Assembly (NCBI GenBank): GCA_905233475.1
Contig: CAJOEN010000025.1
Coordinates: forward strand, 1 to 64,000
Direction: 5' to 3'
From: an uncultured Bacteroidales bacterium
Lineage (GTDB): Bacteria > Bacteroidota > Bacteroidia > Bacteroidales > P3
DNA: 64,000 nucleotides
Shown here piece after piece: positions 38,624-48,144 of this stretch. The position numbers and the translations under genes were made by a program. Position 1 is the first letter of the stretch. Every line of letters begins with the position of its first letter. The notes beneath the pieces are model-generated. The model saw only the letters and a program-made list of their open reading frames with translations, was not told the DNA's origin and ran no database searches.

Positions 38624-39250
38624 ATGAAAGCAATAATATTCGACCTTGACGGAACTCTTTACGACAACAGCAATTTGCCGTTGCGACTGATACTGCACTG
38701 CCTTACCTCCGTTTTTACCCTGAAAGCGGAACGCACCGCACGGGCACAATTTTCGGGACAGTATTTCGGCAACAGCGAGGAATATTTCAAAATGCTTTTT
38801 AAACGAATGTCGGCAATAAGCGGTAAATCAACGGGATACGTAGAACGGTGGTATCACGGCAAGTATATGCCAACCATGTGCAAAGTACTTGAAAAACACT
38901 ATCATTACAAGGATGGCGTTCCCGAAAAACTTGCCCGTTTGCGCGAACAGGGCATAAAATCAGCCGTTTTTTCGGACTACGACCATATAATTGAGCGGCT
39001 TAGAGCCCTGGACATCAACCCCGAGTGGTTCGACGTTTGTATCGACGCCCCAGCGGCAGGCGGACTTAAACCCTGTCGAGAATCCTTCATAAACATAGCC
39101 GAAATGCTTGATTGTGAGCCTAATGACATACTCGTTATCGGCGACCGCGACGACACCGACGGACAAGGTGCCCGCAACAGCGGCATGCAGTTCCTGCTGG
39201 TGAAGAAAAAAGCCCCCTTTTTGCATGATATTCAGAAACTAATGATGTAA
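38624..39250 (+). CDS. HAD-family hydrolase
   Basis: AIIFDLDGTLYDNS, KSAVFSDYD, LVIGDRDDTDGQGARNSG. Confidence 0.9.
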   Translation: MKAIIFDLDGTLYDNSNLPLRLILHCLTSVFTLKAERTARAQFSGQYFGNSEEYFKMLFKRMSAISGKSTGYVERWYHGKYMPTMCKVLEKHYHYKDGVPEKLARLREQGIKSAVFSDYDHIIERLRALDINPEWFDVCIDAPAAGGLKPCRESFINIAEMLDCEPNDILVIGDRDDTDGQGARNSGMQFLLVKKKAPFLHDIQKLMM

Positions 39251-39270
39251 AAACATAAAACACACTTAAT

Positions 39271-41016
39271 ATGAAAATTACAGAAGACCATCTGAACCCA
39301 TTTGTGCCGAACACACTGCTCGACATAGCCGGCGGACTGCTTTACCGTAAACTTAAAAAAGTTAGCAAAGACCCGCGCAAAGCAAGTGAAAAGACTCTGC
39401 GTCAGATTCTTACCTACGCCAAAGACAGTGTTTACGGCAAGGAACATCATTTCGAGGAAATTCTTAAAGCCAAAGACGATGTGGAACTCTATCGTCTCTA
39501 TCGCGAAAACGTGAAACCCAATGAGTATGAAGACCTTCGTCCATACGTGGACCGTCACAAAAACGGCGAAGCCGACATACTTTTCCCGGGCAAGCCCGTA
39601 CTTTACGCCACAACCTCCGGCGCCACAAGCAAACCCAAATGGATTCCCATCACCCAAGAGTATATCGACAACATCTACAGCAAGATGAACAAGGTGTGGC
39701 TGTACAATTTCCACCGCAACTGCAAGCATGTGTGGGAAGGCCCCATCGTCTCTATCGTAGGCAAATACATCGAAGGTTACGCCCCCGACGGCACCATGTA
39801 CGGCTCCGTGTCGGGTTACACCCAGGCCAAATGCCCCAGCTTTGTGAAGAAACTCTACGCCTCGCCGTCCGACATTTTCTATATCGAGGACTACACCGCA
39901 CGTAACTACGCCATTATGCGTATGGGTATCGAACGCAACGTGCACCTGTGCGTTACCGCCAACCCCAGCACTATGGTCGAAATGCAGAACAACGTGAACC
40001 GCTACCTCGACGACTATATAGACGACATCGAACACGGCACCATGAGCAAAAAGGTGAACATCCCGGACAAAATCCGTGCCGCCGTTCAGCCTTACCTCAA
40101 ACCAAATCCCGACCGTGCCAATGAATTACGTGAGTTGCGTGCCAAATACGGCACAGTACTACCTAAGCATTTCTGGCCCGAACTTCAGCTACTTACCACT
40201 TGGAAATGCGGAAACACCAAAGTCTATCTCGAGAAATTGGAAGGCTGTTACCCCGAAGGCATGCTACATCAGGAATTCGGCTATTTCTCGTCGGAATGTC
40301 GTTTCGGTATTGTGCTCGACGACTCCATCAACACCACCCTTTTCCCGCACTACCACTACTACGAGTTCGTTCCCGAAGAGGATTTCGGCACCGACAACCC
40401 ACGTTTCCTGCAGCTGCACGAACTTGAGGTTGGCAAACGCTACTGCCCATACTGCACAACCTTTGCAGGTCTGTACCGCTACAATATGAACGACATAATC
40501 GAGGTTAGCGACTATTTTGTAAACACTCCGCGTGTGCACATGGTGCAGAAAGTGAACGGCATAGTTACCATGACCGGCGAAAAGCTCTACGAGCCCCAGT
40601 TTATCGAAGCCGTGCGCAACGCCGAAAAAGAGACCGGACTGAAAACCAAGTTCTTCATCGGTTTCGCCGACCTCAGTATCTCGGCTTACCATTTCTACTA
40701 CGAGTTTGAAAATCAGGAGACTACCGTCGAGCAAGCCAACGAGTTCAACAAAATTGTGGACGACAACCTAAAAAAATCAAACATCGAATATCAGGCCGAA
40801 CGAGACAGTTTCCGTTTGAAAGACCCGATAGCGCACCTGCTCGAGGAGAACAGCTTCGAGAAATTCAAAGAAGCCACCCTCAAAATCACCGGTGCCGACG
40901 CCAGCCGTTTCAAACTAAACCTGCTTTTGCAGGACGAAGTGCGCCACGAACGCATGAAACAGTTCGAAAAGAAGGGGGCTTCTATAAATTGCCTCGGAGA
41001 GGCAAACTCTCAATAA
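39271..41016 (+). CDS. GH3 auxin-responsive promoter family protein; C-terminus supplied by hairpin element copy 3
   Basis: YATTSGATSKPKWIPITQEYID; ends FEKKGASINCLGEANSQ* where GASINCLGEANSQ* is element-encoded. Confidence 0.88.
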   Translation: MKITEDHLNPFVPNTLLDIAGGLLYRKLKKVSKDPRKASEKTLRQILTYAKDSVYGKEHHFEEILKAKDDVELYRLYRENVKPNEYEDLRPYVDRHKNGEADILFPGKPVLYATTSGATSKPKWIPITQEYIDNIYSKMNKVWLYNFHRNCKHVWEGPIVSIVGKYIEGYAPDGTMYGSVSGYTQAKCPSFVKKLYASPSDIFYIEDYTARNYAIMRMGIERNVHLCVTANPSTMVEMQNNVNRYLDDYIDDIEHGTMSKKVNIPDKIRAAVQPYLKPNPDRANELRELRAKYGTVLPKHFWPELQLLTTWKCGNTKVYLEKLEGCYPEGMLHQEFGYFSSECRFGIVLDDSINTTLFPHYHYYEFVPEEDFGTDNPRFLQLHELEVGKRYCPYCTTFAGLYRYNMNDIIEVSDYFVNTPRVHMVQKVNGIVTMTGEKLYEPQFIEAVRNAEKETGLKTKFFIGFADLSISAYHFYYEFENQETTVEQANEFNKIVDDNLKKSNIEYQAERDSFRLKDPIAHLLEENSFEKFKEATLKITGADASRFKLNLLLQDEVRHERMKQFEKKGASINCLGEANSQ

Positions 41017-41070
41017 CCTCACATGCTAATGTGAGGTATATCAGGCAAATAAAGAACAGGCGTGTCGGAG
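40976..41070 (+). mobile_element. Triloop-hairpin element copy 3 (3'-truncated)
   Basis: Same ~94-bp core as copy 2, ends ...GGCGTGTCGGAG. Confidence 0.9.
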
Positions 41071-41079
41071 TTTCACACA

Positions 41080-41116
41080 AAAGGAACAGAAACTGCTTGT
41101 TTCTGTTCCTTTTTTC
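41080..41116 (+). terminator. Rho-independent terminator
   Basis: GGAACAGAAA ctgcttg TTTCTGTTCC TTTTTT. Confidence 0.85.
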
Positions 41117-41323
41117 ATTAGTCTCCGATTTTTTTTTGTACAAAAATAATATTTAATTCTGCAAATATACAAAAAAAAATTGACTTTTTTACGCTGACAG
41201 AAAAAAGTTCGTTTTTGTGACGATAAGCGAGAGGGTAAACTACCTCTGCCCTTTCAGGATTTTTACTCCCCACTGCACATCACTGGTTGGATTAAGATGG
41301 CAGGTGCACGGGAAAAAAAACAC

Positions 41324-42430
41324 TTATTCTCCGTTTTTGAACAGAAACTCCGGACTTACGGCCTTGAACGAGAGGCGTCCGGCCTTGGCTTCGCGAAACA
41401 CTATGCCCTCGCGCAGGGAGTCCTCGTTGAGTGCGGATTTCCCGTTGGCCATCGTCAGCACATCATTCACCGTCTTGCCCATAAGGTTCTCGTTTTCCGA
41501 CAGAACAGGGACAAACTTCATTCCCATTCGTTCCACCTCGGCCTTGGCAGTGAGGGAGTCGCGGCGACCTTCGGGGGTAACGAAATTGAAAACATACAGG
41601 TCATACTCACGCACTTTGTACTTGTTGCTCTGCACGTCGGGACCGATGCACTCGCCCTGCAGCGCCACCCAGCGGTATTGCTTGTGGTATTCCAGCCACT
41701 GAATCAGCATTTTGCGGATATTGTATTTCTCTGCCACCACCCAATAGCTTCGGCCGTCGGGCTTGGGGATACGCATATTGCGCGAGCATACGATAAACTC
41801 ATCTCTCTTGAAAAACAGAGATTTACGTCTTACCAGAGCAAAAGTGCCGCTCTGTCCGTCCACTTTCTCCGTAGCCACCCAGCGCAGGTCCTGCTCCAGT
41901 ATCTCCGGACAGTTCTGAATGCGTTCCTCGTCGGTTTTGCTGATGAAAGAAGGAAATTCCACGTTGCCTTTCTTGGGTGCCACGAGTTTGCGGAACCACG
42001 CATGACGCATAAGCCATTTGGGATAATGGCGTTTGGAGGTGACAACGTTGCGTTCCTTGTCCATAGGCGGCTCGTACTTCGTGATGCCAAACAAATCGGT
42101 TACGTCGTCGCCTACGTTTATTTCTTTCAAAGTCTTAATCTGTGGGGTGGTGAGAGGTAGCACAAGACCCTGCGAATAGACAGGCAGTCCATTGCCATCC
42201 TTAAACTTCTGTGTCTTGATTCGGAAGTTGTACTTTCTCAGAAACTCCCACTGTTCCGTCTGTGGGAAAACACTGTCGGGTTCGCAAAAAACGCACATGT
42301 CGCCGTGCTTGAAACCATCGGCCTTGCTTACCATACATGTCCACCCATCAACGGTAGCCAACTCCACCCTGTCTTTGCCTGCAATAGGCTCAACGCCCTG
42401 AATCAGTCTAATACTTGCTAATTTTCTCAT
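41324..42430 (-). CDS. ATP-dependent RNA ligase, DraRnl/Rnl5-like
   Basis: N-terminal OB-like LASIRLIQGVEPIAGKDRVELATVDGW; motif I TEKVDGQS; REGIVFRE; SFKAVSPEFL. Confidence 0.85.
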   Translation of the reverse strand: MRKLASIRLIQGVEPIAGKDRVELATVDGWTCMVSKADGFKHGDMCVFCEPDSVFPQTEQWEFLRKYNFRIKTQKFKDGNGLPVYSQGLVLPLTTPQIKTLKEINVGDDVTDLFGITKYEPPMDKERNVVTSKRHYPKWLMRHAWFRKLVAPKKGNVEFPSFISKTDEERIQNCPEILEQDLRWVATEKVDGQSGTFALVRRKSLFFKRDEFIVCSRNMRIPKPDGRSYWVVAEKYNIRKMLIQWLEYHKQYRWVALQGECIGPDVQSNKYKVREYDLYVFNFVTPEGRRDSLTAKAEVERMGMKFVPVLSENENLMGKTVNDVLTMANGKSALNEDSLREGIVFREAKAGRLSFKAVSPEFLFKNGE

Positions 42431-42584
42431 AGTTTGGCTTTTAAAAGTTATATATTCAATTCGTTATAACGTCAAAAAATCCGAAATGTTGTGTTAGGGA
42501 ACGACAAAAAGCAAAAATCTTTGTCGCAATGGAAAAAAAGTTGGACACGAATAACACGGATCTTACAAATAATGATTTGTGGTG

Positions 42585-42606
42585 CTTCTATTTATTCGTT
42601 TGAGAG
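42585..42606 (-). repeat. 22-nt remnant of the hairpin element right end
   Basis: CTTCTATTTATTCGTTTGAGAG, exact reverse complement of 14243-14264. Confidence 0.85.
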
Positions 42607-42828
42607 TGTTATTATTTCTCCGCACTTCGTTCTATCGAAACAGCCACTGGCTGTTTTTTCACCATCTCCGAGGCATTTTTTAGAAACCACCTTGTGTATA
42701 TTACTGCAATTCGTGGCCGTATATTTGATACAGTCGAGTTTTGACTCCCCAAAGTTCCCCTGTTTAAGGGTGTTAGGGGAATTTTAAAAAAACTTGTGCC
42801 GAGGTTTTGCCATTTCGAAAAAAAAACG

Positions 42829-42836
42829 TATTTTTG
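42829..42836 (+). promoter_or_regulatory. -7 box TATTTTTG upstream of pdxA
   Basis: TAnnTTTG motif. Confidence 0.55.
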
Positions 42837-42910
42837 CAGTTTGGCAGTCGGACTACAGGCAATGCAACCTGCCGTTTCCGACCATGTTACACAAATAAAA
42901 CCAACGCACC

Positions 42911-43936
42911 ATGCAAGAAAAAATAAAATTAGCCATAACCCACGGCGACATCAACGGAGTGGGATACGAAGTAATTCTGAAAACCTTTGCCGACAGCCGT
43001 ATGCTGGAGCAATGCACCCCCGTGCTTTACGGTTCGTCGAAGATAGCCACCTACCACAAGAACCTGCTTGCGCAAAACGACCTGAATTTTGTGAACGCTC
43101 GCGATGCCAAGAGTCTGCAACACAATAAGTTCAACATCATCAACATAACCAATGATGAGATAAAAATTGACGTGGGCAAATCCACCGAAATTGCCGGACA
43201 ACTGTCGTCGCTCGCCCTCGAACGCGCCTGCGAAGACCTTATAAAAGGCGATGTGGACGTGCTTGTTACCGCTCCCATCAACAAAAAGAACATACAGTCG
43301 CAGACGTTTGATTTCCCCGGCCACACCGAATACCTCTCGCAGAAATTCGGCACAAAAAGTCTTATGATGATGGTGTGCGACCGCATACGTATCGGCATAG
43401 TTACCAACCACCTGCCCTTGCGTGAGGTACCCAATGCCATTACCAAGGATTTGCTTCTGGAAAAGATTTGCATTATGGACCAGTCGCTGAAACGCGATTT
43501 TGGAATTACCCGTCCCAAGATTGCCGTGCTTGCCCTCAACCCCCATGCCGGCGACAACGGCGTTATCGGCGACGACGACCAGCGCGTGGTGGCTCCAGCC
43601 ATTCAGGAAGCCATAGACAAAAATATGCTGGTTTACGGCCCCTACCCCTCCGACGGGTTCTTCGGTTCTTCGGAGTTTAACCATTTCGACGGCGTTCTGG
43701 CACTCTACCACGACCAAGGTCTGATTCCTTTCAAACTGATGTCGTTCACCGAAGGCGTGAACTTCACCGCCGGACTGCCATACATACGCACATCGCCCGC
43801 CCACGGCACCGCCTACGAGATTGCCGGAAAGGACAAAGCCTCCGAACAATCGTTCCGCAGCGCCGTGTATCTGGCTTGCAACATATTGCGTAATCGCAAG
43901 GAGTACGACGCTCTTATTGAAAACTCCTTGAAATAA
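42911..43936 (+). CDS. pdxA: 4-hydroxythreonine-4-phosphate dehydrogenase
   Basis: ITHGDINGVGYEVILK, VTAPINKKNIQ, PGHTEYLSQ, ALNPHAGDNGVIG, YHDQGLIPFKL. Confidence 0.96.
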   Translation: MQEKIKLAITHGDINGVGYEVILKTFADSRMLEQCTPVLYGSSKIATYHKNLLAQNDLNFVNARDAKSLQHNKFNIINITNDEIKIDVGKSTEIAGQLSSLALERACEDLIKGDVDVLVTAPINKKNIQSQTFDFPGHTEYLSQKFGTKSLMMMVCDRIRIGIVTNHLPLREVPNAITKDLLLEKICIMDQSLKRDFGITRPKIAVLALNPHAGDNGVIGDDDQRVVAPAIQEAIDKNMLVYGPYPSDGFFGSSEFNHFDGVLALYHDQGLIPFKLMSFTEGVNFTAGLPYIRTSPAHGTAYEIAGKDKASEQSFRSAVYLACNILRNRKEYDALIENSLK

Positions 43937-43958
43937 ACTTTTTTAACACCCTACGACC

Positions 43959-46757
43959 ATGAAAAACAAGCTGTTACTGCTCGACGGTATGGCAATAACT
44001 TATCGTGCCTACTACGCACTGAGCCGCAACCCACGTATCACCTCCAAAGGTCTGAACACATCGGCAATAATGGGATTTACATCCACGCTTTTCGAGCTGA
44101 TACAAAGTCAGAAACCTACGCATATCGCTGTGGCTTTCGACCTGCCCGCCCCCACTTTCCGCCACAAGCGTTTTGCCGAATACAAGGCCAACCGCGACGC
44201 CATGCCCGAAGACATACAGCTTGCCCTGCCGTATATCCGCGAGATAATAACGGCTTTCAACATCCCCATCGCCACCTGCGAGGGCTACGAGGCCGACGAT
44301 GTGATAGGCACCCTCGCTCACAAAGCCGAACAGCATGGTTTCGAGGTGCTTATGGCCACTCCCGACAAGGATTTCGGACAGCTCGTCACCGAAAATGTGA
44401 AGATTTACAAGTTCGGGCGTATGGGACATAAGGACGAAATTATGGGCGTACCCGAAATTCTTGCCAAATTCGGCATACAGCGCTGCGAACAGGTTGCCGA
44501 CATCCTCGGACTTTGGGGCGACTCCATCGACAATATCCCCGGCATTCCCGGCGTGGGCGAGAAAAAAGCCACGCAGCTCGTCAACGAGTTCGACAGCGTG
44601 GAAAACCTCGTGCAGAACTACAGCAAGATAAAGAACGACAAACTGCGCGAACTTGTGGGGCAATACACCGAACAGGCCCTGCTTTCGAAAGAGCTTGCCA
44701 CCATAGCCCTCGACGCCCCCATCGATTTCGACGAGGAAAGCATGCTGCTCACCGCTCCCGATTTCGAAAGACTCAAAGAGCTATTCAACGAGTTGGAATT
44801 CCGCAACTTAGCCAACCGTATATTTACCCACTACAGCACCACCTCTCCCGAACTCATCACTCTGATGCAAAGTCCTTCTCCACAGGCTAATACCACCGCC
44901 AAAAAGTCGTCTCAGCCCACCCTTTTCGACAATCCCGACCAACTTGACCTTTTCGGTAGCCAACCAAACGACACCCCTACCACGACAGAAGAAAAGAGAT
45001 ACCGTTCTATCTCCTCGGCAGAAGAAATCGAACAACTAATCAACAAACTGAAAGACAGTAGTTTGTTTTCCATCCATTTCTTGCAGATTTTGGACAGGAC
45101 AATAGGCGTGGCACTTGCAGGGGAAGGCATAGAAACGACTTTAATTGACGTAAGTAAAGACGCTGGTTTAGAAATTATTAAACCTTTGCTTGATGCCGAA
45201 AAACCGACAAAAATCTGTCTGGACCTGAAACAGACTAAAAAACTGCTTCACGGCTACGGCATGGAGTTGCACGGCGATATGTTCTGCACCACCATCGCCC
45301 ATTACCTTCTGCACTCCGAATCGCGGCACACCGCCGACTATATCTTCCGCAGCTACCTCTCGCAGGAGATTTTCGACATCGACACCTTCACCAAAAAGGT
45401 TACCAAAAACGACGTAGAGGCTTTTGTCGCCGAAAACCGCACCACCCTTGACAACGCCGCATGCCACACCGCCGAACTGCTCCTGCAGACCTATCCCCTG
45501 CTCGACAACGAGCTTAAGGAGACAGGTGCTGAAAAGCTTTACCGCGAGGTGGAAATCCCGCTTGTGGACGTTCTTCTGAGCATGGAAAACGAGGGCGTGC
45601 GCATCGACACCGACTACCTAAAGAATTATTCTGAACAACTGCAGAAAGAACTACAAAACATTGAAAAACAGATTTTCGAATACGCCGAAGGCTCGTTCAA
45701 CATCAACTCGCCGAAACAGCTGGGCGAAGTGCTTTACGAAAAGCTGAAGATTGTGGACAAGCCGCCGAAAACAGCCACAAAACAGTATTCCACCGCCGAG
45801 GACGTGCTACAGAAACTCGCCGACAAGCACGCCATTGTGCCTCTGATTCTGGAATACCGCTCGCTGACGAAACTCATAGGCACCTACCTCGACTCCTTCC
45901 CCAAGCTCATCTCCCCCACCGACCAGCGTCTGCATACCATTTTCAATCAGACAGTTACAGCTACGGGGCGACTCAGCTCCAGCAATCCCAACCTGCAAAA
46001 CATACCCATCCGCACCCAGCGCGGGCGCGAGATACGCAAGGCTTTCGTGCCCCGCAACGAGGAATACACCCTGCTTGCCGCCGACTACTCGCAGATAGAG
46101 CTTCGCATTATCGCATCCCTTTCGGGCGACGAACATCTGAAAGCGGCTTTCGTGCAAAACCTTGACATCCACGCTTCTACGGCAGCCAAGATTTACAAGC
46201 TGCCCATCGAGGAGGTTAGTGCCGACCTGCGGCGCAACGCCAAATCGGTGAACTTCGGCATCATTTACGGCATCTCCGCTTTCGGTTTGGCCGAACAGCT
46301 CGGCATACTGCGCAAAGAGGCGCAAGAGCTTATCGATGAATACTTCGTGCAGTACCCCGACATCAAGAAATACATCGACAACTGCATCGCCACCGCCCGC
46401 GAACAGGGCTACGCACAGACCATGCTTGGACGGCGCAGGCCATTGCCCGACATCAACTCACGAAACAACAACATACGAAGTTTTGCCGAACGCAACGCCG
46501 TGAATATGCCCATACAAGGAACCTCGGCGGATATGATTAAAATAGCCATGAACAACATCTACAGGGAGTTCGTGAAACGCGGCCTTAAATCGAAGATGAT
46601 TCTACAAGTGCACGATGAGCTTGTGTTCGACGTTTTCAAACCGGAATTGGACGAGGTAAAAGCCATTGTTACCAAAATGATGGATACCGCCCTGCCCCTT
46701 TCGGTACCAATAGAATTGGGCATAGAAACCGGAAACAATTGGTTGGAAGCACATTGA
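43959..46757 (+). CDS. polA: DNA polymerase I
   Basis: 5'-nuclease domain, DYSQIELRIIASLSGD, RRNAKSVNFGIIYGISAFGLA, QVHDELVFDV. Confidence 0.98.
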   Translation: MKNKLLLLDGMAITYRAYYALSRNPRITSKGLNTSAIMGFTSTLFELIQSQKPTHIAVAFDLPAPTFRHKRFAEYKANRDAMPEDIQLALPYIREIITAFNIPIATCEGYEADDVIGTLAHKAEQHGFEVLMATPDKDFGQLVTENVKIYKFGRMGHKDEIMGVPEILAKFGIQRCEQVADILGLWGDSIDNIPGIPGVGEKKATQLVNEFDSVENLVQNYSKIKNDKLRELVGQYTEQALLSKELATIALDAPIDFDEESMLLTAPDFERLKELFNELEFRNLANRIFTHYSTTSPELITLMQSPSPQANTTAKKSSQPTLFDNPDQLDLFGSQPNDTPTTTEEKRYRSISSAEEIEQLINKLKDSSLFSIHFLQILDRTIGVALAGEGIETTLIDVSKDAGLEIIKPLLDAEKPTKICLDLKQTKKLLHGYGMELHGDMFCTTIAHYLLHSESRHTADYIFRSYLSQEIFDIDTFTKKVTKNDVEAFVAENRTTLDNAACHTAELLLQTYPLLDNELKETGAEKLYREVEIPLVDVLLSMENEGVRIDTDYLKNYSEQLQKELQNIEKQIFEYAEGSFNINSPKQLGEVLYEKLKIVDKPPKTATKQYSTAEDVLQKLADKHAIVPLILEYRSLTKLIGTYLDSFPKLISPTDQRLHTIFNQTVTATGRLSSSNPNLQNIPIRTQRGREIRKAFVPRNEEYTLLAADYSQIELRIIASLSGDEHLKAAFVQNLDIHASTAAKIYKLPIEEVSADLRRNAKSVNFGIIYGISAFGLAEQLGILRKEAQELIDEYFVQYPDIKKYIDNCIATAREQGYAQTMLGRRRPLPDINSRNNNIRSFAERNAVNMPIQGTSADMIKIAMNNIYREFVKRGLKSKMILQVHDELVFDVFKPELDEVKAIVTKMMDTALPLSVPIELGIETGNNWLEAH

Positions 46758-46802
46758 TAGTTCGGAATTCGGAATTCGGAATTCGGAGTTCGGAATTTTG
46801 AA
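46758..46802. repeat. 7-bp tandem repeat (TTCGGAA)n after the polA stop
   Basis: agttcggaattcggaattcggaattcggagttcggaatttt. Confidence 0.85.
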
Positions 46803-46805
46803 TTT

Positions 46806-46985
46806 GTAGAGACGATGTGTACATCGTCTAAAATGTAGAATGTGTACATCGTCGGAATGATTGAATAACAATGTAGAGACGTGCCGTGGCGCGTCCCCGA
46901 TAATTAGGAATTATTGTAGGAACATTATATTATGGCGTATTTATATCGTTCAATCGTAGAGACGTGCCGTGGCGCGTCCCCGATA
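46806..46985. repeat. GTAGAGACG repeat cluster
   Basis: GTAGAGACGTGCCGTGGCGCGTCCCCGATA identical at 46873-46902 and 46956-46985; related GTAGAGACGATGTGTACATCGTC at 46806. Confidence 0.9.
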
Positions 46986-47070
46986 GTAGAAACGTCATAT
47001 TATGGTGTCCGAACGTTTGGGCGTCATACAAATAAAAAAATCGGTGCAAAAATATACATAAAATAAAATC

Positions 47071-48090
47071 ATGAAGAAGAAAATAATAATATTGATAGCT
47101 TTTGCTTTTACGGCTCAGATTGCTTTTTCACAGGAATGCCGTTTCGAAGGCAAGATAATCACTTCGGAACTGATGGGCAAAGGTTCCAAAATAGAGAGCG
47201 TAACTTACTACAAGGACGGCAATTCGGTATGCTACATTGCTTATATGAAAACCCGAATACTTTCCAAAAACGGCATTCTGTACTCCATTGACTACTCTGA
47301 CGCACGGCCAACGGTGTCTGTAATGACCACACAAAATCATGACATTCAGAAACAGGAACAAAGCTCGGTAAATCTTGAAAAAGAGGTTATTAACGGCCAT
47401 AGTTGTGTCGTAGTGGAGAAAAATGTAGAAAGGACGGCAGGTTTATTCACAATGAAAAAGACATCACAAAGTTGGATAGACACCTCGTTCTGCCTCGAAA
47501 ACTCCGAATCTCCTTCAGGCAAAGGTCTAACCGTAAAAAAAATTTCCACTATGGAGATGAATGAACGGAAAAACACTATTACATCCGAGTTGGTCTCGGT
47601 GGTGGAATGTCCCGTTGCCGACAGCCTGTTTTACCTTCCCGATGCCACTGAGGCGCGTTACATCTACGCCGGCGATGTTATTGCGGCTTTGAAAAACCCC
47701 TCCGACACCGCCCTTTTGAAAAAGATTGCCGACGTTGAGCCACAACAGAAGTCCGAATGGAAGCACTGTACCGAAATTGACGATGACACGTTTACCAAAA
47801 GCGTAAAAAAGGACATCTCTGTGGTGGACTTTTCGGCAGTATGGTGCAAACCGTGCAAAATGCTACAACCAATTTTGGACAATATGGCTTACAAATACCA
47901 AAAACGTGCAAAATTCTTCACTATAGATATAGATAAATCGCCAAAAACCGCCAAGCAATTGGGTATCAAGGCAGTACCTATCGTAATTGTCTTCAAACAC
48001 GGCGTGGAGACAGGTCGAATAGAAGGTTTCTACCCCGATATTGAGAAACAAGTAGAAAAATTTATTACCGAAGCCGAGACGAAAAAATAG
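47071..48090 (+). CDS. Secreted protein: N-terminal beta-rich unknown domain fused to thioredoxin
   Basis: Signal peptide; C-terminal VVDFSAVWCKPCKMLQPILDNMA thioredoxin. Confidence 0.85.
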   Translation: MKKKIIILIAFAFTAQIAFSQECRFEGKIITSELMGKGSKIESVTYYKDGNSVCYIAYMKTRILSKNGILYSIDYSDARPTVSVMTTQNHDIQKQEQSSVNLEKEVINGHSCVVVEKNVERTAGLFTMKKTSQSWIDTSFCLENSESPSGKGLTVKKISTMEMNERKNTITSELVSVVECPVADSLFYLPDATEARYIYAGDVIAALKNPSDTALLKKIADVEPQQKSEWKHCTEIDDDTFTKSVKKDISVVDFSAVWCKPCKMLQPILDNMAYKYQKRAKFFTIDIDKSPKTAKQLGIKAVPIVIVFKHGVETGRIEGFYPDIEKQVEKFITEAETKK

Positions 48091-48144
48091 TATATTTCTG
48101 CGTTCCTAACTTGGCTAAGGCGGTGTTCTCTTTTTGGGGAATAG

